Origin: an uncultured Chloroflexota bacterium
Lineage (GTDB): Bacteria > Chloroflexota > Limnocylindria > Limnocylindrales > Limnocylindraceae
Length of the DNA: 9,799 nucleotides
Reading direction: 5' to 3'
NCBI GenBank assembly: GCA_903851225.1
Contig: CAINNT010000099.1
Location: forward strand, 1-9,799
Positions 1-5,248 of the stretch are shown one piece after another. Made by a program: the position numbers and the translations under genes. The notes below the pieces were generated by a model that was given only the letters and a program-made list of their open reading frames with translations, searched no databases and was not told where the DNA came from. Each line of letters opens with the position of its first letter. The first letter of the stretch is position 1.

Positions 1-513
1 CGAGCACTGTGGGCGCTTCTCAACGCCAACGTTGAACCAGACTGGTGAGTTGAAGGCCATCTTCTGGTTGACGAGCAGGTGGGTTAGCTCGGCAATAAAG
101 GCGGCGCGGTCCTCATCGGACTTGAAGTAGTGCTGCTGCTCAGCCCACGCATCAATCTGACCGGCTACACGACCGATCAGTTGGCGAACGCTCGTCTCGC
201 GCTCTGGGCTACCAATGTGGCCACGGAAATACTTGGAGACCACAACGTTGGTGGCGAGCTGTGACCACGAGGCGGGCACCTCAACGTCCTTCTGCTCGAA
301 GACACTCTTGCCGCTCTCGTTGCCGATGGATGCGGTGCGGGTCTCCCACGCGATTTCGTCGTATGGATGAACGCCTGCGGTGGTCCAACGTCGATCCCAG
401 GCAAGGCCCTTCGTGCCTTTGCCGTCGAAGCTCAACGGTGGCAGCGGCTGCGCCGTCGCCTTCTCGCTTGTTGCCTTCGTTGCTGCCCTTGCAGCGTCGA
501 CCAATCCCGCCAT
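1..513 (-). CDS. nrdJ: Class II (adenosylcobalamin-dependent) ribonucleotide reductase, N-terminal part; gene runs off the left edge
   Basis: Class II reductase reduces ribonucleotides to deoxyribonucleotides in the cytoplasm using adenosylcobalamin instead of a tyrosyl or glycyl radical, so it works with or without oxygen. The visible 171 residues show the family's N-terminal pattern: 'AGVHPYDEIAWE' near residues 46-57, 'VFEQKDVEVPASWSQLATN' at 71-89, 'VVSKYFRG' at 91-98, 'ETSVRQLIGR' at 106-115 and 'FNSPVWFNVGVEKRPQCS' at 154-171. The last cysteine (C170) lies in the RPQCSA motif and should be one of the pair oxidised during turnover. The radical-forming and C-terminal shuttle cysteines lie outside the window. 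The ATG at 513 is preceded by AAGGGAG about 6 nt upstream, and no stop interrupts the frame to the window edge. The first 25 or so residues (Ala/Thr/Lys/Pro-rich) look like a variable leader. The gene has its own promoter and NrdR-like sites upstream. Confidence 0.93.
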   Translation of the reverse strand, partial: MAGLVDAARAATKATSEKATAQPLPPLSFDGKGTKGLAWDRRWTTAGVHPYDEIAWETRTASIGNESGKSVFEQKDVEVPASWSQLATNVVVSKYFRGHIGSPERETSVRQLIGRVAGQIDAWAEQQHYFKSDEDRAAFIAELTHLLVNQKMAFNSPVWFNVGVEKRPQCS

Positions 514-587
514 GTCGCTCTCCCTTTTCTGCCTCGAAGTGTGAGGCCCACCATCCCTGTTCCCAATCAACGACTGGGCGCGCAGAG

Positions 588-608
588 CCCCTGCCGTGTA
601 GCAGCGGG
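588..608 (-). other. Stem-loop at the predicted 5' end of the nrdJ transcript
   Basis: CCC CTGC (588-594) can pair with GCAG (601-604) and GGG (606-608), giving seven GC-rich pairs with one bulged base (605) and a six-base loop (595-600). Because the predicted transcription start is near 608, this hairpin would form the very first 21 nt of the nrdJ mRNA. It could protect the 5' end, or it may be chance. There is no U-run, so it is not a terminator of the upstream operon. Confidence 0.3.
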
Positions 609-614
609 AGGCGA

Positions 615-643
615 ATCCTACGCTCCTCGTGATGCCTCGTCAA
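615..643 (-). promoter_or_regulatory. Sigma70-type promoter of nrdJ
   Basis: On the minus strand the -35 box is TTGACG (643-638) and the -10 box is TAGGAT (620-615), separated by exactly 17 bp. The -35 matches TTGACA at five of six positions. The -10 matches TATAAT at four of six, including the key first T, second A and last T. Transcription would start near 608, leaving a 5' leader of about 95 nt before the nrdJ ATG. This is the best-scoring promoter I could find by eye in the window. It is an inference from sequence only. Confidence 0.6.
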
Positions 644-651
644 TCCCCCGA

Positions 652-667
652 CCACAACATATGGTGG
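652..667. promoter_or_regulatory. NrdR-box-like palindrome 1
   Basis: The 16 bp CCACAACATATGGTGG matches 12 of 16 positions of the NrdR box consensus ACACWATATATWGTGT, with symmetric CCAC/GTGG ends and a CATATG core. NrdR is the zinc-ribbon/ATP-cone repressor that controls ribonucleotide reductase operons in most bacteria. The site lies 8 bp upstream of the nrdJ -35 box. Position, palindromic form and the nature of the gene all point the same way. The nrdR gene itself is not in the window. Confidence 0.55.
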
Positions 668-801
668 TGTTACAGGCAACTGTTACCGCACATGTTGTGG
701 TTTGGCGACATTTGGGATTTGTTACCACATCTCCCGCACGGGTTGAGCACGACCAGCGCCGGGAGGGGAGGGTTGACGAGGGAAATCGAGTGTTGTTACA
801 G
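668..801. repeat. Four TGTTAC repeats between ccsB and nrdJ
   Basis: TGTTAC occurs at 668-673, 681-686, 720-725 and 794-799, always on the same strand. The pairs extend further: TGTTACAG at 668 and 794, and TGTTACC at 681 and 720, each of the latter followed by a C/A-rich stretch and CACAT or ACAT. The last copy overlaps the ccsB stop codon. The copy at 720 lies inside an imperfect inverted repeat (GGGA 714-717 / TCCC 732-735). The repeats may be operators or may overlap the NrdR sites. I do not recognise a known regulator for them. Confidence 0.35.
685..700. promoter_or_regulatory. NrdR-box-like palindrome 2 (weaker)
   Basis: ACCGCACATGTTGTGG matches about 10 of 16 consensus NrdR-box positions. 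Its centre is 33 bp from the centre of box 1, about three helical turns, which is close to the spacing usual for paired NrdR boxes (31-32 bp). The half-site ATGTTGTGG (692-700) is the perfect inverse complement of CCACAACAT in box 1 (652-660), so the two boxes share a 9 bp inverted repeat. Alone it would be weak; as the partner of box 1 it is plausible. Confidence 0.4.
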
Positions 802-1713
802 CCCTGAATAGGTGTGAAGGCCGGTGAACCAGAGGTTCCCTGAGTAGGTCAGCAGGACAGCGACAAAGCCGATGACCAAGAGGAGGGCGGCGGGCCGACC
901 CTGCCAGCCGCGCTGGCTTCGTGCATGCAGGTAGACCGCGTAGATCAGCCAGGTGGCAAGGGCCGACGTCTCTTTCGGATCCCATCCCCAGAAGCGACTC
1001 CAGGCGATCGACGCCCAGATGGATCCGAGGATGAGCATCCCGGCGAAGAGGGGGAAGGCGACGGTGACGGCGCGAAAGGCGACGAGGTCGAGGCGCTTCG
1101 CGGGCGGCAGCCAGCGGAATCGGTCGGTGTCGCCTTGCAGCAGATAGGCGAGGCCCGCGGCAAATGCAAAGGCGAAGATGCCGTAGCTGAGCATTGCCAT
1201 GCCGACATGGATGGTGAGCAACACCGGATGCTGCAGCGCAGGCACTAGGTCAACCACCGCGTTTGGCAGTGTCGTCGCGTAGGCGAGGAGCGCGAGTGCG
1301 ACACCGTACGCAATCGTGCTGAGTGCAGGCAAGCGCCGCTTGCTGTCGAAGACGATCGCCGCCGCGCAGATGCCGAAAGCGAACGAGATGGTGAACTCGT
1401 ACAGATTCCCCCATGGTCCGCGTCCTACAACGATGGCGCGTGCGATGAGCGCGACACCAAGTGAACTGGTAGCTGCAACGGCGAGTCCCGCTGCAATTCC
1501 GCTGATCGGACTTGACGATTCTGCGGCGGTTGGTGCGCCTCCATCGAGTTGCTCGGCGAGGTTGCCGCGCATGGAAGCTGCAGAACTCGCAAGTCGCGGC
1601 GTGACGGCGCGATCACCCTGCGCTACGAGGACGAGGTGCACCACATAGAGGGCGAATGCTCCGACGAGCGCAATGGTGCCAACGACAACGAGATAGAACG
1701 AGAGGGTGGCCAC
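796..1713 (-). CDS. ccsB: System II cytochrome c biogenesis protein, CcsA/CcsB/ResC family (heme handling)
   Basis: This integral membrane protein of 305 residues belongs to the family that moves heme across the membrane and presents it for attachment to apocytochromes c on the outer face. About eight hydrophobic helices are visible (roughly 4-30, 72-94, 104-122, 129-147, 163-192, 208-234, 249-267, 272-292). The tryptophan-rich heme-binding signature 'WGWDPKE' is at 242-248, and candidate heme-ligand histidines are H169, H263 and H300. The ending 'GNLWFTGLHTYSGL' is typical of the family. The GTG start directly abuts the TAA of the upstream gene, with no convincing ribosome binding site, so translation is probably coupled. 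The partner ResB/Ccs1 is not in this window. A long hydrophilic loop (about 31-71) after the first helix is variable. The family is certain; the exact symbol (ccsA, ccsB or resC) depends on naming convention. Confidence 0.9.
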   Translation of the reverse strand: MATLSFYLVVVGTIALVGAFALYVVHLVLVAQGDRAVTPRLASSAASMRGNLAEQLDGGAPTAAESSSPISGIAAGLAVAATSSLGVALIARAIVVGRGPWGNLYEFTISFAFGICAAAIVFDSKRRLPALSTIAYGVALALLAYATTLPNAVVDLVPALQHPVLLTIHVGMAMLSYGIFAFAFAAGLAYLLQGDTDRFRWLPPAKRLDLVAFRAVTVAFPLFAGMLILGSIWASIAWSRFWGWDPKETSALATWLIYAVYLHARSQRGWQGRPAALLLVIGFVAVLLTYSGNLWFTGLHTYSGL

Positions 1714-2193
1714 TTACGCGCGAGCCGCGCCGCCAGGAGGCGGACCAGCTGGGCGCTCCAGCGCGATAGGAGTGCGGGCTCGCAGCTCAAGGCCACACGC
1801 ATCGCAGATGGTGCGCTCCGCCAGGCGTACGGCGAGGCACCCGGGGCAGGCGATGAGCAGCGGCTCGCCACGCAGTGAGCGTGTGCTCCCATTTGGATAG
1901 ACGGTCGCATCGGCGGTGTCGTACGGGCGACCGGCGGGGAAGTTCGGTCGACCATCGGCGCCAATCGGTGCGGGTGTAGGGAGCGGTGCGCCGATCTTTA
2001 GCTGCGCACCGCGCTTGGTGGCGCCGACCAGGGTCCAGATGCCGCCCGTCGAGAGGAGCCAGAGAAGGACGAGTGGGGCGACAAAGAGCGGAAGGAGACC
2101 GATCAGCGCAGCCCAATCAGGCGTGACCACCGCGGGAACGAGCGTGCTGATCCAGGCGAAGAACTCGGCGATGCGATCAGCAATCTCACTCAT
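1714..2193 (-). CDS. Hypothetical small membrane protein with C-terminal zinc ribbon
   Basis: This 159-residue protein has no family I recognise. It begins with an amphipathic stretch, followed by a strongly hydrophobic segment (about 28-58, probably one long or two short membrane helices). A basic/proline-rich linker follows, and the last third carries a four-cysteine zinc ribbon, C116-x2-C119-x10-C130-x2-C133 ('CPGC...CDAC'). The tail is Pro/Gly/Ala-rich. The ATG at 2193 has AGGA seven nt upstream, and this SD overlaps the stop codon of the NYN gene. The stop abuts the ccsB start. The tight packing suggests a role linked to the membrane or to cytochrome maturation, but that is context only. 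Alternative readings are a rubredoxin-like or plain structural zinc ribbon. Confidence 0.75.
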   Translation of the reverse strand: MSEIADRIAEFFAWISTLVPAVVTPDWAALIGLLPLFVAPLVLLWLLSTGGIWTLVGATKRGAQLKIGAPLPTPAPIGADGRPNFPAGRPYDTADATVYPNGSTRSLRGEPLLIACPGCLAVRLAERTICDACGLELRARTPIALERPAGPPPGGAARA

Positions 2194-2202
2194 AGATGGA
2201 TC

Positions 2203-2706
2203 CTAGCGGGGGCGCGGCGGTCGCGTTGCGGGACCACGTTTCTGGGTCGCCCCCCGCCCGGGACGCCAGCGGCGCTCCGCATCACCCTCGTTGCTCTCCA
2301 ACGCCGTGCGCCGCGGGCCCGTCCCTCCGATGCTCGGGGGTCGTCGGCCTGTTCCAGCGAGGGGGGTGCGTGCCGAGTCGCCGATGACGTCGCGGATGAA
2401 ACGGGCGCTGACCACTGAGGCCCCGAGCGCAGTGCACCGTGCGGCGAGCCCCCGATCATCCGTAATGACAACGATGCGGTCCGCCGAACCAGGATCGGGC
2501 CTGCCAATCGCATCGACGATCTGGTCGTCGGCGGAACGAGCACCCCCATCACGGAAGACCTCGATGGCGACTCCGAGAGCGATGGTCCGACGCAGGGTCG
2601 CCTGAAGGGTGCTGAGACGCCCCTCGTCCCGCCCGCCAACGAGGTTGTTGCCGTCCACCAGCAGGCGCGTCGCGTTGCGAAGGGTGATGCGCTCCTGATC
2701 TACCAT
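2203..2706 (-). CDS. NYN-domain (YacP-like) putative RNA nuclease with basic disordered tail
   Basis: Residues 12-115 of this 167-residue protein fit the PIN-like NYN fold: a first strand ending in 'LLVDGNNL' with acidic D18, an acidic pair D60-D61 in 'ARSADDQIVDAI', and 'VVITDDRGLAARCTALGA' with D83-D84. NYN/YacP proteins use such aspartates to bind a metal and cut RNA; Bacillus YacP (Rae1) cuts mRNA on the ribosome. From about 116 onward the sequence is Arg/Pro/Gly-rich and low in hydrophobics, so it is probably disordered and RNA-binding. I chose ATG 2706 because AAAGGAG lies nine nt upstream (2722-2716) and the domain begins soon after. A longer frame reaching 2814 would overlap the divergent HAD gene. 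It is the first gene of the leftward operon. The nuclease role is inferred from the fold. Confidence 0.75.
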   Translation of the reverse strand: MVDQERITLRNATRLLVDGNNLVGGRDEGRLSTLQATLRRTIALGVAIEVFRDGGARSADDQIVDAIGRPDPGSADRIVVITDDRGLAARCTALGASVVSARFIRDVIGDSARTPLAGTGRRPPSIGGTGPRRTALESNEGDAERRWRPGRGATQKRGPATRPPRPR

Positions 2707-2722
2707 CGCCTCATGCTCCTTT
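2701..2722. promoter_or_regulatory. Head-to-head start junction with possible leaderless -10 for the HAD gene
   Basis: The start codons of the NYN gene (2706-2704, minus) and the HAD gene (2713-2715, plus) are 6 bp apart. The NYN ribosome binding site AAAGGAG (2722-2716) therefore lies in the first codons of the HAD gene. The HAD start has no SD upstream. TACCAT at 2701-2706 has the T, A and final T of a -10 box and would put +1 at the ATG itself, giving a leaderless mRNA. No good -35 is visible (TTGCGA at 2675-2680 is 20 bp away), so the promoter call is weak. The junction itself is certain if both starts are right. Confidence 0.3.
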
Positions 2723-3561
2723 GTGTTGACTTGGACGGGGTTGTCTATCGCGGCAGTGAACCGGTCCCGGGCGTCGGCCCGCTCCTCACCGAGCGCGTGG
2801 CCAGCGGCGACCACGTGATCTACGTCACCAACAACAGCTTCTTGCGCCGCGTTGAGTATCGCTCACGCATCGAGGCGTGTGGCGCACCGCTCTCGACGCA
2901 CGGCATCGTCACCGCAGCGTCGGCCGTGGCGCAGCACCTTGTTGAAAAGGGCTTTCGCCATGTCTTGGTCTATGGGGCCGAAGGGCTCGCTGCCGAACTG
3001 CGCGACGCGGGGCTCGACGCCTGCCGTACTGCTGAGTTCGACGGGCCAGAGTCACTCGCTGTGTGGGGGGTCGACGCGGTCACGGTCGGTCTCGATCGCG
3101 AAGCTGATTGGCACGACCTTGCCATTGCCACGGATGCCGTACGCGCTGGCGCACCGCTGATTGTGCCGAACCGCGACGCCAATTACCCCGACCCTGGTCG
3201 CTTGGTACCAGGTACTGGCGCTGCCGTAGCGGCGCTCGAGGCTGCAACCGGAGTGCGCGCGATCGCCATCGGAAAGCCAGCACCCGACCTCCTGGTGCAG
3301 GCCGCTGCGCTCGACGGAAGCGACATTCGTGCGGCGATCATGATTGGCGACTCGCCAGCGACCGACATCGCCGCGGCCAACGCCGCTGGGTGTCGATCGA
3401 TTCTCTTGATGACGGGCGTTGGCGCCGGCGTCGGCGCGGTCCAGATCGACGACCTGCCCGTCGCGCAGCGACCGACGTGGGTCGCACGCGACGCTGCGGA
3501 GATGGCGAGCATCCTCGCAACTGCGACTACGGCTGCGGCAGACGGAGCTGCTCGTGGCTAA
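2713..3561 (+). CDS. HAD-superfamily phosphatase, subfamily IIA (NagD / phosphoglycolate phosphatase-like)
   Basis: This 282-residue cytoplasmic phosphatase shows all four HAD motifs. Motif I is 'DLDGVVYRG' with nucleophile D6 and acid/base D8. Motif II is 'TNNS' at 39-42. Motif III lysine is K188 in 'IGKPAPDL'. Motif IV is 'GDSPATD' at 212-218, which holds the magnesium. The C2a cap between residues of about 80 and 180 sets the substrate. Relatives hydrolyse p-nitrophenyl phosphate, UMP/GMP, 2-phosphoglycolate or sugar phosphates, so the substrate here is open. The length is usual for the family. ATG 2713 is chosen because motif I begins at residue 6; no SD is seen. The stop overlaps the start of the next gene by 8 bp, which suggests translational coupling. 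The C-terminal Ala/Thr-rich tail is unremarkable. Confidence 0.88.
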   Translation: MLLCVDLDGVVYRGSEPVPGVGPLLTERVASGDHVIYVTNNSFLRRVEYRSRIEACGAPLSTHGIVTAASAVAQHLVEKGFRHVLVYGAEGLAAELRDAGLDACRTAEFDGPESLAVWGVDAVTVGLDREADWHDLAIATDAVRAGAPLIVPNRDANYPDPGRLVPGTGAAVAALEAATGVRAIAIGKPAPDLLVQAAALDGSDIRAAIMIGDSPATDIAAANAAGCRSILLMTGVGAGVGAVQIDDLPVAQRPTWVARDAAEMASILATATTAAADGAARG

Positions 3562-4555
3562 CAGCTACCTCGACCTCTGGCGTGTGGCGGGGAGAGCGAG
3601 CGAGCCTGGCAAGACCGGCTCGCTCCCAGCGCCTCTCGATCGCATCAACGGCGAGGCGCTCGCCGGACGCGACGGCACGCACCCACTGGCGTTCCTGTCG
3701 AGTGCGGAGCTTCTGACACCGTGCACGGGTGCGCTCACGGGCTCTCTCGAGGTGAAGCCCGGAAGCCTCGTCGGTGGTGAGATCCGCGCTCGCCTTCGCG
3801 TTCGTGCCACCAAAGAGATCAAGGCGCGAGCGACGCGCGTCTCGGTAAAGGGGCATCTCGTCCGCGAAGTCACGCAATCGCATACGGAGAAGATTGGCGA
3901 ACAGGAACATACGACGACGTGGATCGAGGTGCTTGCCACCGAGATCGCCAAGGTGCCGCTCACGGAACTCGCCGTGCCGGCGACGCTCGCACCAAACGAA
4001 GAGATCGACCTCGACATACTCGCACCGGCGCCGAAGCTTGGACCACCCTCGGTGCATCTCGGGGTCTACATGGTGGTGTGGACGCTCCAGGTGGAGTGGG
4101 ATATCGCCGCAGGAACAGACGAACGTGTAGCGGCGGTGATCAACGTTGCCCAAAATCCAGACTTGCTGCGATCGGGTGTCATCGCGCTTGGCCCGTCGGC
4201 GATGATGGGTGCCTGGTCTGAGGGCGAGGTCACCATGGATCTCGAACCGAACCCACCGATCACTCCCGGCAGCGCCCTGAAGGTCAACGTGCGTTGGCCG
4301 AGTGCATCAGGTGGCCGTGGTGCGCGCGTCGAACTGTACGCCGATCTGAGCAAGTCACTGCCGGTACGAATCGCTGCAGCTGAACTGGCTACGAGTGATT
4401 TGGCGAAGGGGAGCACGATCACGTTTGAGATTCCAAGTGATGCACCGCCCGTCTTTGATGGTGCAGGCCTCGCACTGCGCTATCGCATTCGAACTCTCAT
4501 CGATCGTCCGTTGCGCAGCGACCTTGCTGCGGAGCGCAGCGTGGTGATCGGCTAA
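3554..4555 (+). CDS. Putative bacterial arrestin-fold protein (two domains)
   Basis: This 333-residue protein starts with GTG, has GGAG six nt upstream (3544-3547), and overlaps the HAD gene by 8 bp. After a polar leader (1-55) two beta-rich halves are visible. The first (about 60-210) contains 'GSLEVKPGSLVGGEIRARL', a 'RVSVKGH' strand, and 'PPSVHLGVYMVVWTLQVEWD' at 174-193, followed by 'AAVINV'. The second (about 224-333) contains 'MDLEPNPPITPGSALKV' and 'IPSDAPPVFDGAGLALRYRI' at 293-312, then a charged run and a terminal strand. The repeated pattern (P-G-x-x-[VL] near the start, then PP-x3-G-x5-Y/W and an alternating strand) is that of arrestin-N/C and Spo0M-like domains. There is no signal peptide or membrane helix. 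In eukaryotes and in Spo0M such folds act as protein adaptors; here the partner is unknown. An immunoglobulin-like beta-sandwich of another family is the main alternative. Confidence 0.6.
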   Translation: MANSYLDLWRVAGRASEPGKTGSLPAPLDRINGEALAGRDGTHPLAFLSSAELLTPCTGALTGSLEVKPGSLVGGEIRARLRVRATKEIKARATRVSVKGHLVREVTQSHTEKIGEQEHTTTWIEVLATEIAKVPLTELAVPATLAPNEEIDLDILAPAPKLGPPSVHLGVYMVVWTLQVEWDIAAGTDERVAAVINVAQNPDLLRSGVIALGPSAMMGAWSEGEVTMDLEPNPPITPGSALKVNVRWPSASGGRGARVELYADLSKSLPVRIAAAELATSDLAKGSTITFEIPSDAPPVFDGAGLALRYRIRTLIDRPLRSDLAAERSVVIG

Positions 4556-5187
4556 GAAACCGCTCGCAGCGCCGTTACGGCGATGCTCATACCGAAGCCG
4601 ATGATCAGCATCTGGCCAACGATGCGCGTTGTCGTGATGGCGCGCTCGGGAAGGATTCGCCCGGCAGCAGCGCCGATCGCCCCCAACAGGAGCTGCCACG
4701 AGAGGCTCGCCCCTGCGGCACCAACGGTGAAGGCGGCGGCGTTGAGTGGATCGCTGCCGAGACCAGGCAGGCCGATGGCGAGCGCCAGGAAGTAGAGGAT
4801 CGTTGCCGGGTTCATGGCGGTGAGTGCAATGAAGCGCAGATAGAGCTGTCGAGCACCTCCACGGACCCGTGGGTCGGTCGCGGCGTTGCCGCTCGTTCCG
4901 CCACCGCGCAGCGAGAGCAGCCCACGAACCCCGATGGAGATCAGAACCCCACCCGACAGAACCTGGAGTGGCACCAGGGCAACAGCAAGAAGCTGGTTGA
5001 GCAGGCCGCCAACGACGAGCGCCAGCGAGCAGAAGAGCAGGTCCACGGTCGCCGCACCGGCGCCCGCGGCAAGTCCGCGGCGGAGGCCGCCAATCATCCC
5101 GGTCTCGATGATGAGGACGGCAATCACGCCGACTGGGACAGCGATTGCATAGCCTGCAATCATCCCCGCGAGCAGTGCGCCAAACAT
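4552..5187 (-). CDS. LysE/RhtB-family amino-acid exporter (translocator)
   Basis: This 211-residue inner membrane protein has about six hydrophobic helices (roughly 4-28, 38-62, 66-92, 115-140, 145-175, 188-208). The first helix carries 'GYAIAVPVGVIAVLI', the LysE-family G-x-x-x-A-x-x-P motif, in a variant with V instead of G after the proline. 'ALTAMNPATILYF' at 121-133 is the family's conserved NP motif. LysE proteins export amino acids or related small metabolites using the proton gradient; the substrate cannot be read here. A Gly/Arg-rich loop (about 93-113) separates the two halves. ATG 5187 begins the first helix directly and lies 6 nt after a TATGAT box. Upstream in-frame sequence runs antisense through the SDR gene and is not family-like. 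The stop overlaps the convergent arrestin-like gene by 4 bp. Confidence 0.8.
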   Translation of the reverse strand: MFGALLAGMIAGYAIAVPVGVIAVLIIETGMIGGLRRGLAAGAGAATVDLLFCSLALVVGGLLNQLLAVALVPLQVLSGGVLISIGVRGLLSLRGGGTSGNAATDPRVRGGARQLYLRFIALTAMNPATILYFLALAIGLPGLGSDPLNAAAFTVGAAGASLSWQLLLGAIGAAAGRILPERAITTTRIVGQMLIIGFGMSIAVTALRAVS

Positions 5188-5248
5188 CGGTGCATCATAG
5201 AGGGGAGCGGTACTCCAATCAGGTCTGGGCAGCGAATAGGGAGGTTCT
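5188..5248. promoter_or_regulatory. Divergent control region of the LysE-type exporter and SDR genes
   Basis: This 61 bp gap holds a strong -10 on the minus strand, TATGAT (5199-5194, five of six matches), exactly six nt before the LysE ATG, so that mRNA would be leaderless; no SD is present for it. The -35 is poor. On the plus strand, GGGAGG (about 5238-5244) serves as the ribosome binding site for the SDR ATG at 5249. A short inverted repeat, GGAG (5204-5207) / CTCC (5213-5216), sits between the two and could be an operator or chance. I see no clear plus-strand promoter. Confidence 0.45.

Noticed and set aside
714..735. Rho-independent terminator for the ccsB operon
   Set aside because: GGGA/TCCC arms give only a short, mismatched stem and there is no U-run on the minus strand after it.
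514..795. Cobalamin riboswitch upstream of the B12-dependent reductase
   Set aside because: I looked for the B12-box on the minus strand and found nothing resembling it. The gap is also short once the promoter at 615-643 is placed, leaving under 100 nt of leader.
772..800. Plus-strand promoter starting with TTGACG at 772
   Set aside because: No matching -10 box at a proper distance, and it would fire antisense into ccsB.
261..811. Plus-strand frames of 123 and 146 residues across the nrdJ start and its upstream region
   Set aside because: They run antisense to nrdJ, are Arg/Ser/Cys-rich, lack a ribosome binding site, and cross the promoter region.
2707..2814. Longer NYN protein starting at 2814
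   Set aside because: It would overlap the start of the divergent HAD gene by about 100 bp; ATG 2706 has a good SD directly before it.
3419..3553. Upstream start at 3419 for the arrestin-like gene
   Set aside because: It would overlap the HAD gene by over 140 bp in another frame with an Arg/Ser-rich sequence. GTG 3554 has a good SD and fits the 8 bp overlap.
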